Below are positions 48,592-62,086 of a stretch of DNA of 64,000 nucleotides, piece after piece. Source of the DNA: Pardosa pseudoannulata (lineage: Eukaryota > Arthropoda > Arachnida > Araneae > Lycosidae); the NCBI GenBank assembly GCA_032207245.1, contig CM063501.1, positions 82,950,168 to 83,014,167 of the forward strand. Direction: 5' to 3'. Under the pieces are notes generated by a model. It was not told the origin of the DNA, did not search any database, and was given only the letters and a program-made list of their open reading frames with translations. The number at the start of each line of letters is the position of its first letter. The first letter of the stretch is position 1. The translations under genes were made by a program, and so were the position numbers.

Positions 48592-49425
48592 TCCCCTGTA
48601 CAATAATAGCATAGGATATCTGTCCGTCTGTCCTCGAATTTATGAAGAGATTGGACCTGGAATGGATAGAGGCAACCATATTGGATTCTTGATGAGTTAG
48701 CGTTAGCAAAATTCAAAGCGAATGAAGTTTATCTTCTCCTAAACTATCCATCCAATTCTAAGGTAAATTGGAATAAATATGCTTGATATCACAGCAAAAA
48801 ATACTCTCTTATTTAAAACGTTCTAAATCCACCCCTTACAACCATTTCGAGCGTTTAATGCCATTATTTCAAGCCCTATATTCCCCGGTTAAGAGCAGGT
48901 GATTAAAAGTATCAATTTATCACATAATAAATAGGTAAAAATAACATCTTTTTTATCATTATGTCGTCAATCAATTAACCATCTCATTTAATCATTTCAT
49001 TTTTTAAATTATTTAAATATCGTCTGCATTATTTTCATACGTTTTATCACTGAACTGAGATATTACGTAAATAATTTTCTTTTATAACTGGCTTAAATAA
49101 TACATCAGGTACACATGTGACAATTTTAAGTACAAATAAATATTCAGCCTTTAAATTATATATCTTTGAAAATTAAGAAGTTTGTTCTTTTGTGGGTTTG
49201 TTTTTTATATATAACCACAGTAAATGAATTCAACGGAATTCTAAACTGCATTCACAGTATCAGGAGATTTTAGAGGAGTATGAAGATAAACAAATTATTG
49301 AGCGATTACCAGATAATTCTCAGCCAAAAAACAAACCATTTTTTTTTCCTGCCTCATAGGGTACTTTACAATTCAGGAAAATTTAAAATTGTGCTGATCC
49401 CGTCATATGACGGGTTGTATTCTAG
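48592..49425 (+). mobile_element. Non-autonomous Helitron, copy H5, best preserved
   Basis: Starts TCCCCTGTACAATAATAG after an A. It ends with the perfect palindromic hairpin CCCGTCATATGACGGG (49399-49414), a short spacer TTGTATT, and CTAG (49422-49425) before a T. The body matches H4 and H1. About 834 bp with no Rep/helicase. A 76-codon frame at 49280-49510 crosses the 3' end and is chance. Confidence 0.9.
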
Positions 49426-50216
49426 TTACAATATAACACAATTTTATCCAGTTGCGCCTTACTATATTGTCACTAGAAAATCACAAATCTTAGTTAACTT
49501 AGTAGTTTGAGTAGTATATAATTAATAATAATATATTACTCAATATCAGTTTAACTGCTTGTAATATTGAAAATAGTTAAATTACGGTTATGTATAAATA
49601 GATATAGATATAATATATAATTAAACTATTTAACTAACTGTTAACACAGTGCATGAGTTTCACTGTGAATTGGATATCGAGATAATCTTAAAGACAGCCT
49701 AGATTGCTAAGTTTAAAATGCTCCTTGTTTTAGGGAATCATCTAGTTAAGTAGGTAATATTAGCTCTTATACTGTATATAATCTTATGCACTCAAAATAT
49801 ATTTCAGTTCACGCCTTTTCTCTCTACTCGGTATTTATATAGTTTTCAAGCATTATAAGTAATCCCTTATCGCCACACGTAGAGGAATTTTCTCTCTTCT
49901 AGAGGGGATTAAAAGTTATATTTAACTGCTTTATTTTCAGCAAATATATCCTAACTTTCTATTACTCATTTGAAAAGGAAACCCTTTTGCTTGATTATAA
50001 TTCATATATATATATAAGCCAAATCATACGGATGTTTCAAAGAAATTTCAAATAATTGATATAGAAGGACCATGTTATATTGCGATAAAGAATATTGCTT
50101 TCAAGTAGAATGGATTCTTTTGGGTTACGTTCTACGATGATTAATGCATGGAAATACATTGAGAAGCAGATCTGTACATTAAAAGACGATTAATGATACG
50201 CTTTACTTTCTGTCAG
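49426..50216. other. No gene recognised
   Basis: AT-rich DNA between Helitron H5 and the second SINE family. Confidence 0.5.
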
Positions 50217-50217
50217 A

Positions 50218-50466
50218 GCCGCGGTAGCTCAGTCGGCAAAGGCAACGATTTCGTAACTGAGAGATTGCGGGTTCGGATCCCGAGCTGGCTGAAGATCCGC
50301 TGGGACACTTTAAAGGTGACTGGGACACGTAAAATATGTTCATGGTCACAATGTCCTCTAAGTTCTCAATGAATACCTCTGGGAGTGGCAGGCCAAGTCT
50401 ATGAGTCTTTTTCTTGGTCCCTGCTTTAAATTTATGAGGACCTACTTAAGCGAAGTCATTCTCTCA
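50218..50466 (+). mobile_element. tRNA-derived SINE, family 2, copy 1
   Basis: The tRNA-like head GCCGCGGTAGCTCAGTCGGC has an A box, a loop reading TTCGTAA (CGT in the anticodon position, Thr-like), and the B box GGGTTCGGATCCC. The acceptor arms pair poorly, so it is not a functional tRNA. The body (GTAAAATATGTTCATGG, TTGGTCCCTGCTT, AAATTTATGAGGACC) recurs in reverse at 57640-57935. It joins the fold-back element directly at its 3' side. Confidence 0.8.
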
Positions 50467-51164
50467 CCTTAATAGTGCTCATTAAAAAACAAATGGTGCC
50501 CCCTTTGGCCTTAATACCAGAGCCTGCAGGCTAAATCGTGCTTGGTTTGTCCAAGTGGCACGAGAAACAACAAAAAACTTTTTGTCCCACGTAGCAAAGT
50601 GAGAAATTTATCGTAGTTTTATTTTAGGAATTTGCTTTAGCTAAATCTGGTAAGGACGTATTTTAGTATGCTATCTTCCAATTCTGGATTTAAAAATATG
50701 CTTGATCATTTCTGATCGTGGGCCGTATTTGCCATGGTCAAAATCCAACACGGAGTAGTGTAATTTGCCCTTAACACGCTGACTGCCATGAGAGTTTACA
50801 CTAAAATCTCCTTCAGACCACGAGTATCGATGTACAAAGCGTATTCTGATACGTACTCCCACCGATATTTTAATAATGCGAATCACTGGTGGTCGCAAGA
50901 ATAAACTCTCACTCCGTTATTTCCATAGTATCCTTACTGGTTATTTGTGTTCATTACTTCTCATCTGTTTTTTATCTCGCCACTTTATACAATCAGTGTG
51001 AATCCTTTCCGAGTAAAGAGGATGTAACTTAAAATCTTTACCCTAATTCGTTGTTGTAATTGTTGTTTCTCATGCCACTTGGGCAAACCAAGCACGATTG
51101 AGCCTGCAGGCTCTCATATTAAGTCCAAGGGGTGCGCCTTTTGTTTTAATGAGCACCATTAAGG
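50467..51164. mobile_element. Fold-back element with about 105-bp inverted arms
   Basis: The left arm (50467-50573) and right arm (51060-51164) are inverted copies. Landmarks are CCTTAATAGTGCTCATTAAA, GAGCCTGCAGGCT (part of a perfect 14-bp palindrome in the right arm), AATCGTGCTTGGTTTG and CAAGTGGCACGAGAAACAAC. The interior holds a TTAACACGCTGACTGCCATG motif at 50771 like a piggyBac-type tip, but no second tip is found. The target duplication is not clear. CCCTAATTCGTTG occurs both just inside the right arm (about 51041) and just outside it (about 51166). Confidence 0.78.
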
Positions 51165-52640
51165 ACCCTAATTCGTTGAAATCTCGAAAAGAAAACTTTG
51201 AGGGAGTCAAATAGCAGTGAACATAATCACATTTACGAGACTTACCATAATTTTCTTAATAAACCATTTCTGTATTACTTTTATAACAGTTCAGAACCTT
51301 TGTTACGTCCTGTGATATATCTTTTCAATTACATCCTAATATCCTTCGCAAGAAGTTCAACAAGCGTCACCCTATCCACAACGGTTTTACTTCACATAAC
51401 CACAACGGTTTTACCTTATAATCACAGTTACTACTGAAATTAAATACTTGTTTTTTAGGTTTTAAATCTAGAAAATATATATTGAAACCGCATGAAAATC
51501 GTCTTTAAATGTATACACTTCTTTCGCGCTTTAAAACAAGTCCAAAACTGTTAAATATGTAACTATCATAGAGACACCTGTTACAAGTTAAAGCTAATCA
51601 AATTTTAATCGCTCTGTAAATTCATAGTACGTAATCGCCTATTGTTCTTTCTGGATGTTCGTGATTAATCAGAATATACATTAAACAGTAGATATCGACT
51701 TTAATTACATTGTAGCACAAAGTAGATCATAGTTTCCCCAACTTCATAAACAAGTAAGCAACTTTTTATGAAGGACGTATTCATTTTCTAAAATTTTAAA
51801 CTTCTAAAATAATAGTCTCATGGATTGTGTAACAGTGTAACTATAACCGTACTTAATATTTCTAAACGAACTTAACAAATTTGTAACAAATCATACAACG
51901 TTCCAATATATTTTAGATTAATTTTACTTTGCTATTCAGCCGTTTAAGTTAGTTGATATTAGTTCTTATGTGTACATAAATTGTATATATTTCAAACATA
52001 TTTCATTTCGACTCTTTTAATCTTAACGAGACTGAAATTTAACGGTAAGTCATATATTTATCTTAATATTACAGAAGTGAAATTCCATTTTATAAATAAA
52101 TAGTACGAAAAGAAATTCAAACTTGTAAGAGATGTGTTGATGTCAGGAACTTGGTACTGAAACTTTTTAAGAATTAGCAATAAACGATAAATTTAAGAAA
52201 TTGTGCGCTGCAGTTAGCACTAATATAGAAAGCAATTTTTGGTGAGTGCTTGAAATATATTGCCGATAGAAATTGCTTTTCAAGAGTATTTACTTTCTAT
52301 GAAATTTACTATCTGATATACTTTAACGGCAAAAAAAAAATGCAACTTATAACATGCTTATTGGTGAAATAGTATTTTAATCCTATAGCTGTTTATGTAT
52401 TTAGTGCTAATATTACATAAGTTTACACCTTATAAGGAGATATGGAGGGATTATATTGCTGATAATAATTTGTTTCTTGTAAAGGCACGTAAGAAAAGTA
52501 GAAAATATTTAAAAACTATTAGATATTTGCAGACTGTAGTGCGTTAGGAATTCTACTTAAAGGTTAAAGCACATATATATATATGACTGTAGAACTCGAA
52601 GTCTATCTATACTAAGTAGATTACAGACATTCAGTGTGTA
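51165..52640. other. No gene recognised
   Basis: AT-rich DNA with short frames only (the longest is 79 codons at 51198-51437, with no motif). No arrays or terminal repeats. Confidence 0.5.
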
Positions 52641-52644
52641 TACC

Positions 52645-52810
52645 AGACGAGGGCCGAATGCTCGGAAGCTGCTCTTCGGTAAAGAAATCAGAGTTTACGG
52701 ACCTCGGTTGTAGCATGGTTTTTCGTACCCATTCAAAATTGAATTCAAGCAGAATATTCTGGTTTCTTAGTCCTTATATAGGAAATAGTAGAGAACAGCG
52801 CCCCAAAACA
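52645..52810 (+). mobile_element. SINE family 1, strongly decayed
   Basis: GAGGGCCGAATGCTCGGAAG, GGTTGTAGCATGGTTTTTCG and TTCAAAATTGAATTCAAGCA follow the order of the SINE head and body at low identity. It ends near GCGCCCCAAAACAAAC. Old insertion next to a microsatellite. Confidence 0.55.
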
Positions 52811-52816
52811 AACATT

Positions 52817-52818
52817 CA

Positions 52819-52902
<84 letters not shown>
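52817..52902. repeat. (TA)n microsatellite
   Basis: About 85 bp of TA with two small interruptions. The 90-codon frame running into it is an artefact. Confidence 0.95.
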
Positions 52903-52905
<3 letters not shown>

Positions 52906-53512
52906 ATAATATCAATATCTAAGCCCTAAAGCCTATTCCAAAATTATCCCTTTTCCCCATTCATTATTGCAGATCTTAATTTCTTCTCTTTATATTAACC
53001 ATATTTCCCAGCCATACAATTTAAACGAGGATGTTTTTATTCCTTCAGCCGAACCCCGAAATTATTTCTATGATTCCCAGAAAATGATATAGCTGGCATT
53101 TTTAATTAGGAAGTTATAACTCTCCCAGGAAAATCTGTAATGATCAGCAATAATGCTCCTCTGAAACGCCACACTTTAGCAGATGGCTCTAGTCAAAGGT
53201 TACTCTCTATAAGCAATTAAAACACTTGCCTCAGCATTTTCCCACACACGTGTTTTAGTCGTCTCTCGCAGAAGGTTGGCATTAGAGAGAGCGTTCTGAC
53301 ACTGCCCGGTTCAGACGTCTCTGGATTCTGTGCTATTTTTATCGAATGAAATAAAAGTTAAGTTCGGCCACAACGAATGATGTGCTTCTTTTTGACAGAC
53401 GATTAGCGGGACCCTTGGCAGCCCAGCATGCCCGGGCTGAGGGAAATAATAGGGGCAATTTCAAAAAAAGTTTTCAAGTGTAAAGTTCGGGGTGGTTAGT
53501 CCTCAGGATGAT

Positions 53513-53514
<2 letters not shown>
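52903..53514. other. No gene; higher-complexity island at 53030-53480
   Basis: This stretch is clearly less AT-biased (for example CCCAGCATGCCCGGGCTGAG) and shows no repeat relation elsewhere in the window. It may be single-copy sequence. No open frame, splice pattern or promoter supports a gene. Confidence 0.4.
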
Positions 53515-54558
<1,044 letters not shown>

Positions 54559-54750
54559 CGAGATTCATCAAACCCCACAACGCATTTTATTTCTGGTGAC
54601 GATACATTAAACCATCGAGGATGCATCTAAAACACCGTGCACACACACTTTTTAAGTATGGATTTCTCAGACAAAAAGACATATAGCATTAAGTATTTGA
54701 AAAGCAAATCACACAGAATTTAGATCTTAGAAAAATTACTGCTCTTTATG

Positions 54751-54957
54751 TTACAATTTCAATTTTTCTGGGACATAATATCTTAACTTACAAGCATGTA
54801 CAATTTCAAATTCTTGTTTAGTTTGAAAATTTGGTCTAATGATCTCATAATTAACTTTAGAAACTTGTTTCAAAATTGTGTAAGGACCTGTATATGGTAG
54901 TGAAAACTTCCTAGTGCTTGGATACTGGAATTCTACATATAAAACGAAATCAACCAA
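54751..54957 (-). pseudogene. Ty3/gypsy retrotransposon integrase C-terminal fragment
   Basis: A minus-strand stretch of 68 residues carries the GPY/F module of gypsy integrases: an FVLYVEFQYPSTRKFSLPY segment, then TGPYTILKQVSKVNYEI, and near the end EIVHACKLRYY, equivalent to the usual IVHVSRLKPY. No reverse transcriptase, RNase H, integrase core or LTR is found nearby. The fragment is cut off upstream at about 54957, so it is a dead tail. Confidence 0.85.
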
Positions 54958-55016
54958 TGCTATGTTATGAATAGAAATTATTAAATTTTAAAATATGTAA
55001 ATAAGGGATTTATAAT

Positions 55017-55990
<974 letters not shown>

Positions 55991-57189
55991 AGAAGATATC
56001 ATGAAAAATTGAAATTAATTTGTGCAATTAGTTTCTTGTTTAGAGTACGCGTAAGTTGCAAAAAACACAGTTTGCGTTGAATGCTTTTAAAGTGAAATCT
56101 TTACATTTTTCAAAACACTTTCATTAAAATTTACTAATGGTTTTAAACTTCTGAATTAGAATTTTCAACTGGTTTTTTTTTCAATTTAAGAATCTATAAT
56201 TGTTTAAATATTCTAGAAATATAAAGCAAAAATTATAAAAATCGATCTTTGCGAGGTTTAAAAAGGGTGAGTCCCTTTTAAGTTAGAGATGAGAAAAAAA
56301 AAAAGAAACTATAAACAAATTTTTCTTTTATTATTTTTAGAAACATTGTGATCACGTATTTAAAGCCATCTAAATAGCTTATATATGCAAAAGAAGCTTG
56401 TTTAAATGCATTATCCTCTACCAAACAAGTTCTTTTTTTTAAGTAAGCAATAAAAAATGCTATAATGTGTTCTCTTATGATAGCTGTAATCGGGTTTCGA
56501 AAAATAGTCTGTCAAAACTATCATTATGGTTACCAGGGCAACCAATCGATAGTTTTGGATATGTTTCAATGGGTCTATAACTAGTGGGATGTGAATCCAC
56601 GTCATTACACACCTATCGTAGAGCTATTATTAATGCACTTATTATGAAAGCCGTTTACGGTATTATCAAATATCGAAGTCAATGGTTTACGTAATAAGTT
56701 AACTGGTATTATGTAATTAGTGTTGGGGGCACTATGCGCTTAGCAGATTTAGGGATAAATAGGGATTAGTATCTGGTACAAATGTTTCATCCCAGATCAT
56801 ATTGTAGCAACTTGATCACGAAACTGTACATTGACTTGTAAGCATATGTATTATGAAACTGATTTCGGGAAATTAATAAAGAACTGACATCGCAAACTAT
56901 AAAAATTTTGAGATATGCGATTGGTTTGATAATTTTATTTACGGATGACACCATTGATAATTTATTTACTCTTCAGTGTTTGAAATACTAAAGGCGACTG
57001 TCAATGAGTCAAATGATAAGCTAATGTTATTTTATTATTTTATTATCCAGATAAGCATTGTTAAATTATGAAGTATTTTTTTACCTAACGCAGCTGGCTA
57101 TATAGGCACTATATGCCTTTATGCCAAAGCAAGGCTGCGGAGCTGTTACCCATGTAACATCACCTAGTGAGCACTTGAACGTGCTAGAA
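55991..57189. other. No gene recognised
   Basis: AT-rich DNA. The stretch 57080-57190 may already be decayed LINE sequence, since the match to a LINE reading frame begins just after it. Confidence 0.45.
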
Positions 57190-57650
57190 AAACGTGCACA
57201 AAATTAATTTATATAAAACCTTAATCAGACCTATTGTTCTATATGGCAGCTAGTGCTGGCCATTAAATAAATATGAAAAATATAAGCTATTGATTGTTTA
57301 GAAAAAAATACTTAGAAAAATCTTTGAAATAGTTAAACAAAATGTCTATAGAATCCAATATAATTATGAAATATACAATAGATTTAAAGAACCAAATATT
57401 GTCAAAGTTATTAAGGCCAGCCGCATTAGATGGCTGGGACACCTTTTTATATATGATGATTCTAACCCAACTAAACTAGTGACCTTTTCAAAAATTGAAG
57501 GCAAGTGAAAAAGATGAACCCCCTCTACCAGGTGGATAGATTCTGTAGAGAGGTATTTGACAGAACTGGGAGTCTATCATTAGCGATCTATTTTCTTTGA
57601 TAGAGTCAAGTGGAAGAAGCTCATGGAGACGGCCTTGGCCTGTAACAGGC
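57190..57650 (+). pseudogene. Non-LTR retrotransposon ORF2 C-terminal remnant
   Basis: In shifted plus-strand frames the order matches the region after the reverse transcriptase core in many arthropod LINEs: a KTLIRPIVLYG-like stretch near 57215, EKKILRKIFEIVKQNVYRI at about 57300, KASRIRWLGHLF at 57412, then STRWIDSVERYLTELGV at about 57525. Stops and frameshifts interrupt it (for example after KIEGK). The catalytic RT core and endonuclease are absent, as expected for a 5'-truncated, decayed insertion. The clade is not resolved. Confidence 0.8.
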
Positions 57651-57935
57651 TGTAGTGCTGACGAAGAAGTGGCCACGTGTAGATTAAGGTGTAATAGAGA
57701 CGTAACATTATACCCCCAGGGTCCTCGTAATTTACAAGCAGGGACCAAGCAGAAGACCCCCAGGTTTGGATTGCCACCACCCCCATAGGTATCGTTTGAG
57801 AATTTGGAGGACTTTTTGACTCCTCACATATTTTACTCGTCAGTGACCTTTAACGAACTCAGCGGATCTTAGCCGGCTCCAGCCTCGAACCCGCAACAAA
57901 GTTGCAAGATCGCTGCCTTTGCTGACCCAGCTAAA
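57640..57935 (-). mobile_element. tRNA-derived SINE, family 2, copy 2
   Basis: Read on the minus strand: tRNA-like head AGCTGGGTCAGCAAAGGCAG, B box GCGGGTTCGAGGC, then AGATCCGCTGAGTTCG, GTAAAATATGTGAGGAG, CTTGGTCCCTGCTTG and TACGAGGACC. The order matches 50218-50466. It lies tail to tail with the LINE remnant. The exact 3' boundary is uncertain. Confidence 0.75.
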
Positions 57936-58125
57936 TTATGGAAAATAAAACTCTTAATATGGATCATTAAATCGGTCGATTCCTTAAAAGGTAGAGATCT
58001 TCCTAAATTTTAGGCCATCATTTTTTTTCAATTCTAGTGCTTGCTTATGCTGGCAACCTATATGATACTCCAATAATAAAATAGTCAACAAATTTCTGCG
58101 GTTTGATAGCGGCCAATGCTATCAA

Positions 58126-58608
58126 CAGATTGTGTGCGGGTACATTTCGCAGCGGAATTGTACCGGGAGAGGGCGTTTTGCGCGTAAATTTATCTATTCA
58201 ACTAAATCTCAACAGATCAAAAATTATTTAATTTTTTAGCCAACTTTTCGTATTTCATATTGAAATATACAAACGAATATATAAATAGAAATATATAAAT
58301 AACAATAAGATTTTTGTAAACGAAAATATATTTTTAGTGGATAAATTTATAATAGTATCGTAAATATGAAAAATCAAATAGAAATAGTAGTATATAGTTT
58401 TAATTTTTTCGAATTATATTATATATAAACATTTTTGCATTATAAAAAATGAAAGACAAGAACATTCGGCTTCGTTTTCCTGTATATTCCGTTATTTTTG
58501 TACCCACAAACAAACCATGTTGCTACACCAACAACGTACTAGTACGTGACCCGCGCTCAAGTATCAGTCGTCAGAAAACGTACTAGTACGTGACCCCCAT
58601 ACAATGTG
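58126..58608. mobile_element. piggyBac-like element, family A copy 2
   Basis: The right TTAA (58609-58612) is intact. The left is TCAA (58122-58125), a likely point mutation of TTAA. The left tip GATTGTGTGCGGGTACATTT and right tip ACGTGACCCCCATACAATGTG match copy 1 at 4057. The right side holds CGTACTAGTACG at about 58578. No transposase. A 38-bp tandem word (CCAGTAGTAATATTTATGG) is duplicated just downstream at 58612-58681. Confidence 0.82.
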
Positions 58609-58905
58609 TTAACCAGTAGTAATATTTATGGTAATATTAATGCATTTAACCAGTAGTAATATTTATGGTAATATTAATAATGCATTTAAAAGTTGAAAAA
58701 TTTCTAAACTGAGGATTAAGGTCCCTTCTTCCATAAAAATATAAAATGCAATAATTCCTTCCATTTTAAAATCACTTCTATTTACAACATTTTCATTCCG
58801 ATTTAAAATATATTTAGAACATATTATATTTTCTAAAACCACTTAATTATATATTTATTCCATTCTTAATACAAAGTACTAAAACATAACTGGATGCACG
58901 GTTAA

Positions 58906-59325
58906 CACATTATATGCGGGACACGTACTAGTACGTTTTCTGACAATTGATACTTGAGAACTGGTCACATACTAGCACGAGTTAGTGTAACAACATGTTT
59001 GTGGGTACAAAAATACATAAAAAAGAAGCCGAATGTTCTTGTATACTAGATAGATTCTGGAAAAATTGAGATAAAGTAAAATAGTAGAGATAATAATAGA
59101 AATAGTAGTATATAGTTTTAATTTTTTCGAATTATATTATATATAAACATTTTTGCATTATAAAAAATGAAAGACAAGAACATTCGGCTTCGTTATCTTG
59201 TATATACTGTTACTTTTGTACCTACAAATAAACCAGGTTTTTACACTAACCCGTACTAGTACGTGGCCCGCGCTCAATTATCAATCTTTAGAAAACGTAC
59301 TAGTACGTGTCCCGCATACAATGTG
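58906..59325. mobile_element. piggyBac-like element, family A copy 3, with about 150-bp inverted arms
   Basis: TTAA lies at 58902-58905 and 59326-59329. The arms are inverted over about 150 bp: CACATTATATGCGGGACACG on the left against CACATTGTATGCGGGACACG read inward from the right. CGTACTAGTACG-type palindromes occur twice per arm, one of them decayed on the left. The right half is nearly identical to the right half of copy 2, so the left half looks like an inverted duplicate replacing the original left end. Confidence 0.88.
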
Positions 59326-59329
59326 TTAA

Positions 59330-61105
59330 AGTAACTACTCCGGCATAGATAATAATAAAAACAAACTTATTGCTCTTTCTATTTTTAGCACAGATGAACA
59401 CTGATGAATTATGAAATATTTTTTTCCGAACGCAGCTGGCAATATAAACACTATATGCCTACATTAGACAACATTTAAAAATGTATTTCAAAAACAACAA
59501 AAAAAACTGATAGCTTTTATTTAAAAAGTTGATTTACAAAACATTTAATTGTTTTCCAACTGTTAACATATTATTTTTATTATAAAACGTCACCTAAACG
59601 TCAGCATAGCGTTCTAGGGTGTCATGAACAGAAATTCTTTCATATAACCATCTTATGAAAGCAGTAACTAGACAGTTGTTAAAGATTACAAAATCTAAAA
59701 TAAAATTTTTCGCTTTCAGCAGTTTAAATTTTTAATTACAAAACGTTTTCAAGATAGCAGTAGTGCCGCCATTTTTAGCCAAGCTTTAGTCTTAACATTG
59801 ATTACAGTATTCTATACGAAACTATAAGCATGAAGTTCTTTAGACTATTATTAAGAATTAAAAATTCTTAAGTCAGTATTCAATAAAACTTTATAAATTA
59901 TTTGTATGAGTTTTAAAATTTTAATTTCTAGTATCTGCCATTTATAAGCATACAGTAATTAAACGAAAGTATTTCTACTTCAGTTGTAAAATGAATAACT
60001 TTAATGTATTTGCATAGTCTAGTAAACACTTTCAAAGAGCAATATTTATTAAGAATTAATAGATGAATATTAGAATTAAAATATTTACTAACTACTTTAA
60101 ACGTTATATTATTTTTGATCTTTAGAAAAAATCTTAGCGAAACATTCTGTTATTTCATTCATTTCAATAAAAATAAAAGAAGTAGACGATAAATTTCAGA
60201 ATTTATACCCTGCAGTTTACATCAATATATAAAGTACTTTGGGGCAATAATTTAAAATGTATCACCAAAAGAAATACTTTTTTAAACTGTGTATACACAT
60301 TGAAAAATTTCTACTTGGTTTATTGCAAGACAGCAAACGATAAAAAATAAACTTTTTCGACTTTTTTCCTTCAAAAGTTAAATTATAAAAGTGTAAAGTA
60401 TAGATAAGTGGTGTGCTGCGATTAGATAGTTTGGATAGTTAACTATGCAATTTATAAAAATAACTCTGCTTAAATTTTTTATTCTATTTTATTTTCAAGT
60501 ACTCTGATCTCGAATTTCAGTGTCAAGAAAACGATTCACATGTAAAAAGGCAATGTAATTCCATGAAAGCAATTATAATTTTCCAAAATTGAAAATTGAA
60601 ATGTAGAATCACGGAGAAAATTAGTTTTAAATTTTGAAAGTTTAATATGCTGCATATATCAAGTATTGGATAAAATATATTAAAAGTATATAGAGGTTTC
60701 AAAAGAATATTAAATTTAGATTTATATCCCGTGCACTTGTAAAATAAGATGACATAAAACTGCATAGTAGCCATCTATGCAGTTATTAAGTTATCTTGTT
60801 TAAATGTAACGAAGAAGCATTGGGTTGTTCAAGTTCTACATCTCAAAAATTGAGAACTGATAAGATTTATAAGAATAAAACGAAATAGAATTTAATCTCC
60901 CAAATTTTAGTACATAAACATTTTACTTTAATGAAAAATAATTACATAACTGTAAACAATATTGATGAAAAAAGGAAACATTAATGTATTAAAATGTAGA
61001 ATTATGCAATTTCTATAGTATGTCGTACCACATATTGGCTAAATCCATATTTTGATCCTATAATTGAATTCATAATATTGGACTAGTACATCAAAGCGTT
61101 GTTTA
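59330..61105. other. No gene recognised
   Basis: AT-rich DNA. An 83-codon minus-strand frame at 60523-60774 has no recognised motif. A phrase at about 59420 (CCGAACGCAGCTGGCAATAT) resembles one at about 57085 (CCTAACGCAGCTGGCTATAT), so a short duplicated segment may span both. Confidence 0.45.
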
Positions 61106-61556
61106 AATGAAATAGCCCGGAATTTATTCTAGAATGATTATCCAGGAATAAAATATGCCTCAAGAAATCATACACTAGCTTTTAAAGCTAATATACTTCG
61201 AAAATTACAGAGATATCAGCAAAAACTCCGTTTTAGCTTTGTGTGTAGAAGACGGGCATTTTTAAGCACTTGAAAACACTAGGACTGACATACAGTAATC
61301 CACACTGTCATCAGAAGCACCGTTTTTTCAAATAGCCCTTAAATTACTCTAGAATGATTATTAAAAAATTAAAGTTTAACTGAAAAAATCATACACTAGC
61401 TTTTAAAGATAATATATTTTAAAAATTACAGAGATAGGAACAAAAACTCCGTTTTTAGGTTTGTGTATACAAGGCATGCTTGTTTTAAGCAGTTGAAAAC
61501 AATAAGCTTAACAAACAGTACTTCACATTGTCATCAGAAGCACTGCTTTTAGCACT
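61106..61556 (+). repeat. Two-copy tandem repeat, about 222-bp unit
   Basis: Both units contain AATCATACACTAGCTTTTAA, AAAATTACAGAGATA, CAAAAACTCCGTTTT and CTGTCATCAGAAGCACCG (ACATTGTCATCAGAAGCACTG in copy 2), in order. Moderate divergence. Confidence 0.88.
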
Positions 61557-62082
61557 TTAATTCAAATATTCACAGTGATGAGTTTCGAGCAACATTCATC
61601 TGCTTCTTAACTCATTCTCTTAACTCTCGTAGCATTTATTGGTAAATAAAAATATATTTCTTTAACATAAGATTTACTGCTAATAAGATTTCAATACTTA
61701 AGATCTTTCTCAATAAGCTTAAAGAATATTATATATACTGGCTATTTGAGCAAAACGACAATGAATATTCTATATAGCAACGAGTTGTATGAGCTTATTA
61801 GAATAAATCTAAAACGTATCAAGTTATTTAGAAAGTTTCTAATATTTTTTAATTAACTATCTAGTCTTATAGCAAAATCTTTGAAGGTACTCATTGAAGA
61901 AATCCGAATACATCACTTGACGATAAATAAGTAGGATGCTTCGATAATAAAGGTACAAGGCAAAATTACACTTACTGTTATAACTAACAATTTAAAATAT
62001 TTCATAAAATTATCTGACTTTATTTCTTTACATAATCTTTACATAATCTCTACATAAAATGTCTGATCTAAGGCTGTGAAAA
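61557..62082. other. No gene recognised
   Basis: AT-rich DNA between the repeat and the piggyBac-like element. Confidence 0.5.
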
Positions 62083-62086
62083 TTAA

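Noticed and set aside
50218..50292. Possible tRNA gene (A and B boxes, CGT anticodon position)
   Set aside because: The acceptor arms pair poorly, and the same head with the same long 3' body recurs at 57640-57935. It is the head of a SINE.
50671..50898. 75-codon minus-strand frame inside the fold-back element
   Set aside because: It crosses a TTAA tip motif in a non-coding repeat and shows no recognised domain.
54751..54957. Possible intact retrovirus-like element
   Set aside because: Only the integrase GPY/F tail remains. No LTR, protease, reverse transcriptase or envelope sequence was seen nearby.
57488..57788. Open frames of 63-86 codons on both strands
   Set aside because: They overlap the LINE remnant and the reverse SINE; the true reading frame of the LINE is different.
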